Shown: one piece after another, positions 17,173 through 25,617 of the stretch
How positions within the stretch are numbered: position 1 is the stretch's first letter
How the letters are laid out: every line of letters starts with the position of its first letter
Assembly (NCBI RefSeq): GCF_040549045.1
Contig: NZ_JBEWTB010000002.1
Coordinates: 1,767,501-1,831,500, forward strand
From: Endozoicomonas sp. NE40
Lineage (GTDB): Bacteria > Pseudomonadota > Gammaproteobacteria > Pseudomonadales > Endozoicomonadaceae
DNA length: 64,000 nt
Reading direction: 5' to 3'
Notes under the pieces: model-generated
What the model was told of the DNA's origin: nothing
Database searches by the model: none
What the model saw: the letters and a program-made list of their open reading frames with translations, nothing else
Made by a program: the position numbers and the translations under genes

Positions 17173-18207
17173 ATGCTATCTACCGTCACCCACCTTCTGG
17201 CTATCGCACTTGGGTTTGTTGCCCTGAGTCGAAGTGCCGACCGCCTTGTGGAAGTGTCCTCCACCCTGGCTTTCAGGCTGGGTATGTCGATGCTGACTAT
17301 TGGTATGACCATTGTCGCCTTTGGTACATCGGCACCTGAGCTGGCTGTTTCTGCGGTGGCTGCGCTGGAAGGTTCAGGCTCTATCGCCATTGGCAATGCA
17401 CTGGGTTCCAATATCATCAATACTGGTCTGGTGTTGTCTGTTTGTGGTCTGGTGACACCACTGGTATTCAGTCATCGTATTTTATCCCACGAAATGCCAT
17501 TGCTGATGATTGTCAGTGGTGTGACGTTTCTGTTGATGGCTGACCAAATGCTGTCGCGCTTCGATGGTTATGTACTCTCAATGGGTCTTATTGCCTATGT
17601 CATCTACCTGACAAAACGAAACGACAATCAAAATAACGAGCAAAATAACGAGCAGAATAACAACGATTCAGACTCTGATGTGGTCATCCTGCCTCTCAGC
17701 ACCTCACGCTCTATTGTCGAAGTGATCGCCATGCTGGTCATTCTTATTGGTAGCTCCAAACTGCTGGTCTGGGGTGCTACTGAACTGGCGCGCTCTTTTG
17801 GGGTCAGCGAAATGGTGATCGGTTTAACCGTGATTGCCTTTGGCACCAGCCTGCCAGAACTGGCAGCGGCACTGGCCTGTGTAAAGAAAGGGCTGTTTGA
17901 TATGCTGCTGGCAATGATTATTGGTTCCAATATTTTTAATCTGCTGGGTGTATTAGCTATACCCAGCCTTCTGTCAGGAGACTTACCGCTGGAGGCTCTG
18001 GCAATAACCCGGGACAGCATGGCGATGCTGGGACTGACATCACTCCTGCTCATTATTGCTATTTCGGCACTGATCTCATCAAGGCGCAGCTATCTGACCG
18101 ACACTGGCGTGGGAGTAAACTTTGAATGCACAGTCTCAAGGTTTAAGAGCGGGCTTATTCTAGCAGGTTTTGTCGTCTATATGGTCGTTCTGGCAATGAC
18201 CTTCTGA
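17173..18207 (+). CDS. calcium/sodium antiporter family cation exporter (YrbG/CaCA)
   Basis: 344 residues with about ten membrane segments. The two inverted CaCA repeats are plain: FGTSAPELAVSA...ALGSNIINTGL in the first half and FGTSLPELAAAL...IIGSNIFNLLG in the second. The halves are joined by a hydrophilic loop rich in asparagine (NQNNEQNNEQNNNDSDSD). It exports divalent cations across the inner membrane. The upstream RNA resembles the Mn-sensing yybP-ykoY element, so manganese export is as likely as calcium export. The ribosome-binding site is weak (GAG), consistent with control in the leader. Confidence 0.9.
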   Translation: MLSTVTHLLAIALGFVALSRSADRLVEVSSTLAFRLGMSMLTIGMTIVAFGTSAPELAVSAVAALEGSGSIAIGNALGSNIINTGLVLSVCGLVTPLVFSHRILSHEMPLLMIVSGVTFLLMADQMLSRFDGYVLSMGLIAYVIYLTKRNDNQNNEQNNEQNNNDSDSDVVILPLSTSRSIVEVIAMLVILIGSSKLLVWGATELARSFGVSEMVIGLTVIAFGTSLPELAAALACVKKGLFDMLLAMIIGSNIFNLLGVLAIPSLLSGDLPLEALAITRDSMAMLGLTSLLLIIAISALISSRRSYLTDTGVGVNFECTVSRFKSGLILAGFVVYMVVLAMTF

Positions 18208-18235
18208 AAACAGATTCTCTGGAAAAGACGACTTC

Positions 18236-18259
18236 AGGGGTTTAATGGAATAAACCCCT
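18236..18259. other. hairpin in the antiporter-nrdR convergent gap
   Basis: Perfect nine-base arms AGGGGTTTA and TAAACCCCT with loop ATGGAA. No T-run on either side. A second inverted repeat GATCCAAAGC/GCTTTTGGATC (18264-18291) overlaps the end of nrdR. One or both probably end transcription from the converging genes. Confidence 0.5.
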
Positions 18260-18277
18260 CAATGATCCAAAGCCAGG

Positions 18278-18745
18278 CTAGCTTTTGGATCGTTCAACGG
18301 TTTCCAGTCTTTCAATTTCTTCCCGGAACTCATTGAGGTCTTTGAAATGACGATAAACTGAGGCAAATCGAATGTAAGCAATTTCATCCAGCTGCTGCAG
18401 TTCACGCATCACCTCTTCGCCCAATACCAGGGACTTCACTTCACGCTCGCCTGTTGCCCGCAATCGGTGCTTAATACGACTGATGGCTTCTTCCAGCTGC
18501 TCAACACTGACGGGGCGTTTTTCCAGAGCCCGGGCCATTCCCGCCCGTAATTTATCTTCATGGAAAGGTTCCCGGGAACCGTCTCGTTTCACCAAACGAG
18601 GAATCAGTAACTCCGCCGTTTCATACGTTGTAAAACGCTCGGAGCAAGTCAGACATTCACGACGACGACGAATCTGGTTTCCATCAGCGACCAGTCTCGA
18701 ATCGATAACTTTAGTGTCTTGCGCACTACAATAAGGACAATGCAT
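18278..18745 (-). CDS. nrdR: transcriptional repressor NrdR
   Basis: Represses ribonucleotide reductase genes in response to ATP/dATP. 155 residues from the ATG at 18743-18745; a longer reading from 18811 adds 22 unlikely residues. The protein begins MHCPYC as all NrdR proteins do. The zinc ribbon cysteines are C3, C6 and the RRRECLTCSERFTTYE pair, followed by the ATP-cone (VKRDGSREPFHEDKLRAGMARALEKRPV). Normally it lies directly before ribD; here two plus-strand genes intervene. Confidence 0.95.
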   Translation of the reverse strand: MHCPYCSAQDTKVIDSRLVADGNQIRRRRECLTCSERFTTYETAELLIPRLVKRDGSREPFHEDKLRAGMARALEKRPVSVEQLEEAISRIKHRLRATGEREVKSLVLGEEVMRELQQLDEIAYIRFASVYRHFKDLNEFREEIERLETVERSKS

Positions 18746-18786
18746 TGTCAGAACTGACTCGATAATTATTGGTTCGGTCATCATAA

Positions 18787-18815
18787 ACCGATGCTGGCTA
18801 AATACAAGCATCGGT
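18787..18815. repeat. inverted repeat in the nrdR leader
   Basis: Perfect nine-base arms ACCGATGCT and AGCATCGGT around 11 bases, 42 bases upstream of the nrdR start. It could be a regulator site or an mRNA hairpin. Confidence 0.5.
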
Positions 18816-18825
18816 AATAAGACGT

Positions 18826-18858
18826 AAAAAAACGCCGGAGATTAACCCGGCGTTTTTT
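18826..18858 (-). terminator. intrinsic terminator of glyA
   Basis: Stem AACGCCGG/CCGGCGTT flanked by A-run and T-run, so it works in both directions. It sits 26 bases after the glyA stop and isolates glyA from nrdR. Confidence 0.88.
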
Positions 18859-18883
18859 ACACAATTAAAAGCAGTTGCAGCAA

Positions 18884-20137
18884 TCAGCTATAAACCGGCA
18901 GGCGTTGGCAAATATCCAGCACCTTAGCTTTCACTTCATTTTCAACCTGCTCATTACCTATATTTTCCAGCACATCACAAATCCAGCCAGCCAGATCAGC
19001 CGCATCGTTTTCATTGAAGCCGCGTCGTGTAATAGCCGGCGTGCCAATGCGCAAACCGCTGGTAATAAATGGAGAGCGCGGGTCGTTTGGTACGGCGTTC
19101 TTGTTAACCGTAATGTTGGCACGACCCAAGGCTTCTTCAGCGTCTTTACCGGTGTACTCTTTACCAATCAGATCCATCAGGAACAGGTGGTCGTCTGTAC
19201 CGCCGGAAACGATGCTGATACCACGTTTCTGCATAACGGTCGTCATCGTCTGTGCATTTTTGACGACCTGCTGCTGATAGGTTTTAAACTCATCAGCCAT
19301 AGCTTCTTTAAAGCAGATAGCCTTAGCCGCAATCACATGACACAGTGGACCACCCTGTGATTCAGGGAATACCGCAAAGTTCAGCTTTTTGTTCAGCTCT
19401 TCATCATCATTAGCCAGAATCAGACCGCCACGAGGGCCACCCAGGGTTTTGTGGGTGGTCGTGGTAACCACGTCGGCAATACCGATAGGAGACGGATACA
19501 CACCGGCCGCAATCAGACCTGCAACGTGTGCCATATCCACAAACAGGTAAGCACCTACCTTATCGGCAATATCGCGGAAACGCTGCCAGTCAACCACCCG
19601 GGAGTAGGCAGAGAAACCGGCAACAATCATTTTGGGTTTGTGCTCTTCAGCCAGGCGCTCAACTTCTTCGTAATCGATTTCACCGGTTTCGGCGTTCAGG
19701 CCGTACTGTACTGCATCGTAAATACGACCAGAGAAGCTTACCTTGGCACCATGGGTCAGATGACCGCCATGGGCCAGACTCATACCCAGCACTTTATCAC
19801 CTGGCTTGACCAGTGCCATATAAACGGCTGCGTTTGCCTGAGAGCCGGAATGTGGCTGTACGTTAGCGTAGGCTGCTCCAAACAGGGCTTTGGCACGATC
19901 AATGGCCAGCTGCTCAGTAACATCTACATGCTCACACCCACCGTAGTAGCGTTTGCCTGGATAACCTTCAGCGTACTTATTGGTTAGGGCGGACCCCTGA
20001 GCTTCCATCACCATAGGGCTGGTGTAGTTTTCAGAGGCAATCAGTTCGATATGCTCTTCCTGACGGAGGGTTTCAGCATCAATGGCGGCTTTGAGTTCCG
20101 GGTCGAACTCAGCTATGGACATGTCCTTTTTGAACAT
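18884..20137 (-). CDS. glyA: serine hydroxymethyltransferase
   Basis: PLP enzyme converting serine and tetrahydrofolate to glycine and methylene-THF. 417 residues, identical in length to E. coli GlyA. Motifs are ELIASENYTSPMVMEAQGS, NKYAEGYPGKRYYGGCEHVD, PHSGSQANAAVY, DMAHVAGLIAAG, and the PLP lysine in VVTTTTHKTLGGPRGG. AGAGG six bases before the ATG is a good ribosome site. In the classical order glyA precedes nrdR and rib genes. Confidence 0.98.
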   Translation of the reverse strand: MFKKDMSIAEFDPELKAAIDAETLRQEEHIELIASENYTSPMVMEAQGSALTNKYAEGYPGKRYYGGCEHVDVTEQLAIDRAKALFGAAYANVQPHSGSQANAAVYMALVKPGDKVLGMSLAHGGHLTHGAKVSFSGRIYDAVQYGLNAETGEIDYEEVERLAEEHKPKMIVAGFSAYSRVVDWQRFRDIADKVGAYLFVDMAHVAGLIAAGVYPSPIGIADVVTTTTHKTLGGPRGGLILANDDEELNKKLNFAVFPESQGGPLCHVIAAKAICFKEAMADEFKTYQQQVVKNAQTMTTVMQKRGISIVSGGTDDHLFLMDLIGKEYTGKDAEEALGRANITVNKNAVPNDPRSPFITSGLRIGTPAITRRGFNENDAADLAGWICDVLENIGNEQVENEVKAKVLDICQRLPVYS

Positions 20138-20296
20138 CTAAGACCTCTGTGTTGCCTGTCTTCATAGAAGATCGCCTATTCTAATACAGAATGAAAGGGA
20201 TCTGCATGGAAATACTGAGCAAAACCTCGCAATGTCATTGAGTAATTATTCGTATTCAAGGTGCTTTTTCTTTAACGAGTTGCTTAACAGAATCCG

Positions 20297-20333
20297 GGCA
20301 ACATCAAATCATGTCATTAATGTTGCCTGTTTT
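20297..20333 (+). terminator. hairpin with T-run past the lipoprotein gene
   Basis: Arms GGCAACAT (20297) and ATGTTGCC (20320-20327) followed by TGTTTTT on the plus strand. Both neighbours are on the minus strand, so as a terminator it faces the wrong way. It may instead act as the 3' hairpin of the 20356-21879 mRNA. Confidence 0.4.
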
Positions 20334-20355
20334 TCCTTCGCTATGGGCATTTGCT

Positions 20356-21879
20356 TCAAAACGCCTGACGATAACTGAATATCAATGCGTCACTGCCACT
20401 TTTCTTACCTGAGGTCCCGGCGTATTCCAGGCCAATCATTTTATCCAGATCAGCTCCGAACTGCCGGTTAACGGCAAGGCTGTAATACATAGCCGTATCA
20501 CGGCTTTCTGCTTTAGGTGTCTTGGCCCACATGCTGGAACTGCTCTTTTCCTTGTCTTCCCAGCCATGGGTTTTCTGGACGCCCAGCTTAACCATAATGT
20601 CGGTCGGCTGGCTCAAATCAGGAAACATATAACCTATGCCGGTCCCCAGACGGGTGGTTAATCCCTTGTGCTTCGATTCGGTGACCGGGTTCCTGAGATT
20701 TTCACTTTTCTCTGTGTATTTCTCTATGGTTCCGACACGGTAGCCCACATAAGCTTCCGGAACCAGGCTTAACCCCATGGTCCAGTTATCGAGGGGAATC
20801 CGGTAACTTGTCTGCAGGTGAGCAGCCCACTCAGAACCTGTCGGAGAGGCTTTCCAGCGATTACTTAACAGATCCCGTCGATCGGTATCGAGAGACACCC
20901 AGCCGTAGGTCAGCATGGAATCAACGGTCCAGCGGTCATTATTCCAGGACACGAAAGGACCAAGCCGGTAGATCTGGGCATCAGACTCCATATTGCCGGA
21001 AATTCCAGCGTTTGCTTCCATACGCACCTTCTGCAGACCAAACATGCCGCCCAATAAAAAGCCGTTCCCCATGTAACGGAAAGTACCGAATTCAGCACCT
21101 TCCCCTTTGTATTCCTGTTTCAACCCGGCTTCTGGCTCCCAGTGTCCACGGAAGACATACGCCTGCCCGTACACATACCAGTGATCGTCTTCCAGACCAC
21201 TAAACAAGCCCTGAGAATTGTTGATGTCTGCCACCATCGGTGCGTCGTCACCGACCTCAACGCCCTGTTGCAGAAGGTTATTCATACGCCAGATCTGGCT
21301 GATGGACTTGGTATGGGTTTTCCAGTGTTGATCAGCTGTTCTCGTCAGATAGGACTGGTTTTTAATGAAGTTAGGATCCCCCAGCACACTGCCGACCTGC
21401 CCCTTCCGGCATAAATCAGCCACTTCATCAATTGCCCTAACCATAACCATGTAATTGTTGTCATCCAGGCTTACTTTCGACTCTTTGGGGAGAGCTGTAT
21501 AGTTTTGCAGATTTAAAAAACGTGCTGCAATAAGGTCGCGCAATCTGGGCGAATCTGTTGCCGCATGGTTTTTATAAGCCTTGATTGCACGGTCATAAGC
21601 TGAGTTCAGCATGCCCTTTTTTATTTTACTCAGCTTACTGTCGTTGTAGGGCTTTACAGAGGCCAGCAAAGAATCGGGTGCGCTTGAAGGTTTCATGTTG
21701 CTGTACATCGATTGATGCTCTTTGCTTGCATGAGACTCTTTGTGTTCAACACTAAGCCCCAGAGGTGGTGAAAACCTCACTTTGGTACTCCCTCCACCAC
21801 CGCCTCCTCCGGACCCACAGCCCTGAATCAACGTAATCACTAAAACAGCGACCAAGCCATGTATTTTTCCTGGAATCAT
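20356..21879 (-). CDS. lipoprotein with C-terminal autotransporter-like beta-barrel
   Basis: 507 residues from the ATG at 21877-21879; an upstream ATG (21930) would bury the signal. The N-terminus is a lipoprotein signal with lipobox LIQGC, followed at once by a polyglycine tract (SGGGGGGGS), an unusual linker. A helical middle part leads to a C-terminal region of alternating amphipathic strands (from about YVYGQAYVFRGHW) that ends in SYRQAF. A terminal phenylalanine is typical of outer-membrane barrels. It resembles autotransporter beta-domains (PF03797-like), by pattern only. A lipid anchor combined with a barrel is odd and suggests a surface protein specific to this lineage. Confidence 0.65.
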   Translation of the reverse strand: MIPGKIHGLVAVLVITLIQGCGSGGGGGGGSTKVRFSPPLGLSVEHKESHASKEHQSMYSNMKPSSAPDSLLASVKPYNDSKLSKIKKGMLNSAYDRAIKAYKNHAATDSPRLRDLIAARFLNLQNYTALPKESKVSLDDNNYMVMVRAIDEVADLCRKGQVGSVLGDPNFIKNQSYLTRTADQHWKTHTKSISQIWRMNNLLQQGVEVGDDAPMVADINNSQGLFSGLEDDHWYVYGQAYVFRGHWEPEAGLKQEYKGEGAEFGTFRYMGNGFLLGGMFGLQKVRMEANAGISGNMESDAQIYRLGPFVSWNNDRWTVDSMLTYGWVSLDTDRRDLLSNRWKASPTGSEWAAHLQTSYRIPLDNWTMGLSLVPEAYVGYRVGTIEKYTEKSENLRNPVTESKHKGLTTRLGTGIGYMFPDLSQPTDIMVKLGVQKTHGWEDKEKSSSSMWAKTPKAESRDTAMYYSLAVNRQFGADLDKMIGLEYAGTSGKKSGSDALIFSYRQAF

Positions 21880-22565
21880 CACCCTACTACCTTTTGCATA
21901 TCTTGAAACAGTCCCTCCCGTGCCATGCAACAGAGGAAAATAAGGGATGAAATATAGACAATATTTTACAGATGTGTATTTGGTTGCCCGGATCAGGGGG
22001 CATTTCTCTCAAATCCGCTTCCCAAAGCATTGCCAAGGTAATACCGTTTCAGTATCTTCCCGCGGTTAAATCAACTGGATACAGAGACACCGCTCCATAG
22101 CACAGTTCGTTAATCTATCTTATTATTTTTAGTTATGTTTTTAGGCTGAGTGGATAAAAATCAGGTAAATCAAGACTTAAAGACATAAATACCTCTTCAT
22201 AAAACCTTGTCATTCACACCATAAATCGATATTTAGTTATCTTTTTGCAAAAAATAGCGTCAAAACATAACTTTTCCCCATCTCGGAACGTTTTTTAGGA
22301 AAGGCTACCCGCTGGTTATCTCTCGCTACTGTTGATAGCGTAGAACACATACTTTCAGCCATTTATGTGGCTCTGCCCACCCCGAAAAGCGAGAGCATTT
22401 CTACCCATTGGCGAAAGCAGCTTGCAGTTTACACCCATATTGATCTTTGCCAGTTATAAGTATCGTTACGGTATAACTGTTCTGCCTAAAGTGAAGTATC
22501 GAAAGGATCTCTTTGAGCAATGAAAAGAATTAAAACCCAAGTTTTATGGAATGAGTGGCTAAATG
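21880..22565. other. non-coding stretch, AT-rich
   Basis: No plausible gene on either strand. It must contain the promoter of the minus-strand lipoprotein gene, but no good -35/-10 pair stands out. It ends at an IS3 transposase remnant. Confidence 0.5.
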
Positions 22566-22709
22566 GAGTGGAATAACCATTCCAGGGAGGAGACTCAGCA
22601 GACAATTTTTGAGTACATTGGAGTGTTTTACAGCCGTCAGTGAAAACACCCAACCAATGGCTACCTGTCACCGTTCAAGTATGAAGAAAAGCTTGCCAAG
22701 GTAGCGTAA
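22566..22709 (+). pseudogene. remnant of an IS3-family transposase (OrfB C-terminus)
   Basis: Plus-strand translation gives REETQQTIFEYIGVFYSRQ, a stop at 22641-22643, then KHPTNGYLSPFKYEEKLAKVA and a natural stop at 22707-22709. This is the standard IS3 OrfB end (the FEYIEVFYNRQRRHS...GYLSPxxYE pattern) with an arginine codon CGA turned into TGA. The catalytic DDE part is missing apart from poor traces before 22566. It is a dead fragment, and no intact terminal inverted repeats were recognised. Confidence 0.8.
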
Positions 22710-22762
22710 AAAAGTAACCGGAGAACTCTTGCTATATCACTTCGCTTTCGTAAGACATTAGC

Positions 22763-22795
22763 GGTTGCAGACTATAAGTGATCAAGTCTGCAACC
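22763..22795 (-). terminator. strong hairpin just past malK
   Basis: Perfect 11-base arms GGTTGCAGACT and AGTCTGCAACC with an 11-base loop, 13 bases beyond the malK stop. There is no U-run on the minus strand, so the ending may be factor-dependent or the hairpin may protect the mRNA 3' end. Confidence 0.5.
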
Positions 22796-22808
22796 GGGTT
22801 AAAAAGTA

Positions 22809-23930
22809 TTACGTCAGTCTTTGTCCTGACTGTGTATCAAATAAGTGGCACGAGTCAACATTCAGCTTAAAATTAATTCGTCGTCCAATATCTGAAGTGG
22901 TAATGGCTTGGTTGGCCGTGCGTGAGATGATTTCATGCTCCCCCACCTTAAAATACAGGTACTTTTCATTCCCCATATTTTCAACAACTGTCAATAGGCC
23001 CTCGCAGGTGTTTTCAGTGCTGTCCTGCTCGGTTACCAAATCAATATGTTCAGGTCGTATACCAAAGCAAATCTTTTGCCTGGCGTAGCCACTGATTTTC
23101 TCCTGCATTTCCTGTGGCAGTAGCAGCGTAACGCCTTCTGCAAGAGTAATGCGGGCTTCTTTCTGATTTCTGAGCAAGGAAACATCCATCAGATTCATTG
23201 CTGGAGAACCAATAAAACCGGCAACAAATTTGTTGGCAGGATGGTTGTAAAGATTTTCCGGGGTATCAACCTGCATGATTTCCCCTTTATTCAACACGCA
23301 AATACGATCACCAAGGGTCAATGCTTCAGTCTGGTCGTGGGTGACGTAGACCATTGTGGCAGGGTTACCGGTTTCTTTCAGTTTTTGATGCAGCTGTGCA
23401 ATTTTGACGCGCATGGACACCCTGAGCTTTGCATCCAGATTAGATAACGGCTCGTCAAACAGGAAAACATCTGGCTTACGGACAATGGCCCGCCCAACAG
23501 CTACCCGCTGTCGTTGCCCGCCCGACATCTCTTTCGGCTTACGATCAAGCAGATCGGTTATTTCCAGCATTTCTGCGGCTTCTTCAACCCGTTGCCTGAT
23601 CTCCTGTTTGGGGCGTTTCTGCATTTTCAGGCCAAAGGCCATGTTATCAAATACGGTTTTATGGGGATAAAGCGCGTAGTTCTGAAACACCATGGCAATG
23701 CCCCTGTCTTTCGCAGCGACATCATTTACCACTTTGCCACTGATACTGATTTCACCGGCAGTGATTTTCTCAAGCCCGGCAATCATACGAAGCGTGGTTG
23801 ATTTGGCACAGCCGGAAGGTCCAACGAACACCATAAATTCGCCATCTTGAATATCAAGGTCTATGCCGTGTACTGCCTTGAATCCATTGTCATACTCTTT
23901 CTCAACACTTCTAAGGCTTACATTCGCCAT
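22809..23930 (-). CDS. malK: maltodextrin-type sugar ABC transporter ATP-binding protein
   Basis: 373 residues; the ATPase of the MalEFGK2 importer. Walker A GPSGCAKST, Q-loop FQNYALYPHKTV, signature MSGGQRQR (M instead of the usual L), Walker B VFLFDEPLSNLD, and switch THDQTEAL. The C-terminal 130 residues form the OB-type regulatory domain of the MalK/UgpC class (PENLYNHPANKFVAGFIGSPAMN, FGIRPEHI). It is the last gene of the porin/lpxD-like/lipoprotein/malK unit and is divergent from malE-F-G, with which it must assemble. Confidence 0.95.
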   Translation of the reverse strand: MANVSLRSVEKEYDNGFKAVHGIDLDIQDGEFMVFVGPSGCAKSTTLRMIAGLEKITAGEISISGKVVNDVAAKDRGIAMVFQNYALYPHKTVFDNMAFGLKMQKRPKQEIRQRVEEAAEMLEITDLLDRKPKEMSGGQRQRVAVGRAIVRKPDVFLFDEPLSNLDAKLRVSMRVKIAQLHQKLKETGNPATMVYVTHDQTEALTLGDRICVLNKGEIMQVDTPENLYNHPANKFVAGFIGSPAMNLMDVSLLRNQKEARITLAEGVTLLLPQEMQEKISGYARQKICFGIRPEHIDLVTEQDSTENTCEGLLTVVENMGNEKYLYFKVGEHEIISRTANQAITTSDIGRRINFKLNVDSCHLFDTQSGQRLT

Positions 23931-24016
23931 CCGGTATTCACTCTTTCAAGATGCCGTTAAAGGATGCCACTGCATAAAGCGGTGGCTGTCGTTCAGTTAG
24001 TTGTCAGTTACAACGC

Positions 24017-24502
24017 TTATTCGGCACACTGCGAAATCATTGCACGGATTGGTTCGCGGTTTTCATCGACCTGAAAACTCCAGGCATAACGGCCCTCAGT
24101 AGGAATGATGACGCGGGTATCTTTCATGAAGCCACCTCTGCCCAAACGGGTATCAGCCCCGACGGTCATATTGCCACCCACCGCACTGAACTGTGGTTTC
24201 CAGCCCATACTGGCAAACTGAAAACTGACAGGGCCTTCTTCGGTATCCATAACTATCTGATAGATACCGTCGCCTTTATAAGACATACGACGATGTTCGT
24301 CATGCATCCAGTTACTGTCCGAGAACGTTCCTGTCACATACATCGGAGGTCTGATTGGCCCACTTTCATCCAGGGATGGCAGGTTGCAGTCAGCCAGAGG
24401 ACCTGTACCAACCGGGTTTACATTGGTATCAACCGCCGTACCTCCGGCACAACCGACCAGTACAGAAGATAATACTACGGGTAATAAAGCCTTAACTTTC
24501 AT
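24017..24502 (-). CDS. outer-membrane lipoprotein, possible starch/dextrin-binding
   Basis: 161 residues. Lipoprotein signal with lipobox VLVGC at residues 14-18; no +2 aspartate follows (the residue is Ala), favouring the outer membrane. The mature part contains PPMYVTGTFSDSNW, a stretch resembling the start of carbohydrate-binding (CBM20/48-like) beta-sandwiches, followed by strand-like segments ending in YAWSFQVDE. It lies 69 bases after the lpxD-like gene and 86 before malK, in the position occupied by malM-type genes in enteric mal operons. Dextrin binding is inferred from context and weak resemblance. Confidence 0.6.
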   Translation of the reverse strand: MKVKALLPVVLSSVLVGCAGGTAVDTNVNPVGTGPLADCNLPSLDESGPIRPPMYVTGTFSDSNWMHDEHRRMSYKGDGIYQIVMDTEEGPVSFQFASMGWKPQFSAVGGNMTVGADTRLGRGGFMKDTRVIIPTEGRYAWSFQVDENREPIRAMISQCAE

Positions 24503-24571
24503 TGTTTCTACCTTTTTAGTTCTGACAACCGACTAAAGTTATTAAAAATGAGTCCCGACCCGAACACCGCG

Positions 24572-25603
24572 TCAGGAAGAAAACACCACATCCAGAATTT
24601 TGCGAACTTTACTTCGACCCGAAACTCCACGAGGTGCATCACCCCTCTGACTGTTTTTATGATGTTCCCTGGAGCTAAGAGAATGCAGCGTTGCCAGCGA
24701 CTTCATATATTCTCTCGAATCTCTGGCTGGATACCCGAACAATTTGCTGCCGGGCGGGCAGGATCGACTGACACCGGACTTGCCCTGTATCACACTGTTA
24801 TCACCTATGGTGAGATGTCCGGCAATGGCTACCTGACCATGGACGACAACTCGATTGCCCAGTCGACTATGACCAGCAATGCCTGATTGGGAGATCATCA
24901 GGCAATGCTGGCCAACCCGGCAGTCGTGTCCAATCTGCACAAGGTTGTCGATTTTAGTACCCCGACCTATCACGGTGTCGCCCAGAGTTCCGCGATCAAT
25001 GGTATTGTTAGAGCCAATTTCAACATGGTCTTCAATGATGACCCGGCCAACACTTTCAATCCTTTCGTACTGCTGCTGTTCGCCAAGCATGTACTCGAAA
25101 CTGAAATTTCCGATTGAATTATTGGAATCAATGGTGACATTGTTGCCAATAATCGTCCCTTCCTTAATCACCGTGTTGGCATGGATAGCAACATTGTCAC
25201 CAATTTCAACTCCATTCATGATTTTCACCCCCGGCATAAAATGACAACCTCTGCCGATCCGGGTGTGTTTACCAATATAAACGTTGGGAAATTTCGAAAT
25301 ATTGCCCTGATCATTCAGCTGGTATTTTTCTATTTTGTAAGCACGTAATAACTGGTTAATCAGGGATACGTCCAGCTGATCAACGATTACTTTTGAACGG
25401 GCTTTTGAAGACAGTATGTCTTGTGGGCCTACGATAATATCAGCCTGACAGTCAGAGACGTATTTCAAATCTGGTTTGGACAAAACAATCGTTAAATTTC
25501 CCGCCACACTGTCTGCAACAGATTGAATGGTATCAAACCCGGTGTCTTTATCACCGTGCAGCTGACCATGCAGAAAACTGGCTATTTCACAGGCTTTAAA
25601 CAT
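24572..25603 (-). CDS. LpxD-like hexapeptide-repeat acyltransferase in the maltodextrin operon
   Basis: 343 residues. The N-terminal domain (1 to about 100) resembles the LpxD uridine-binding domain. From residue 105 a long left-handed beta-helix of hexapeptides runs (IGKHTRIGRGCHF, VEIGDNVAIHANTVI and so on). LpxD hallmarks follow: NNTIDRGTLGDTVIGRGTKI, DNLVQIGHDCRVGQH with the catalytic-type histidine, and GIAGHSRLG. The C-terminal tail is long and basic. True LpxD makes lipid A and sits with lpxA/fabZ. This copy lies 14 bases after a porin gene and before a lipoprotein and malK, so it is a divergent paralogue with an unknown acyl acceptor, possibly a surface glycan or lipid A. Confidence 0.8.
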   Translation of the reverse strand: MFKACEIASFLHGQLHGDKDTGFDTIQSVADSVAGNLTIVLSKPDLKYVSDCQADIIVGPQDILSSKARSKVIVDQLDVSLINQLLRAYKIEKYQLNDQGNISKFPNVYIGKHTRIGRGCHFMPGVKIMNGVEIGDNVAIHANTVIKEGTIIGNNVTIDSNNSIGNFSFEYMLGEQQQYERIESVGRVIIEDHVEIGSNNTIDRGTLGDTVIGRGTKIDNLVQIGHDCRVGQHCLMISQSGIAGHSRLGNRVVVHGQVAIAGHLTIGDNSVIQGKSGVSRSCPPGSKLFGYPARDSREYMKSLATLHSLSSREHHKNSQRGDAPRGVSGRSKVRKILDVVFSS

Positions 25604-25617
25604 ACTTCAATCTTCTT

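Noticed and set aside
21880..22565. possible tRNA or small-RNA gene in the long gap
   Set aside because: Short inverted repeats occur but no cloverleaf, CCA end or clear promoter-terminator pair.
22486..22671. 61-codon minus-strand open frame
   Set aside because: It is antisense to the IS3 transposase remnant and has no ribosome site.
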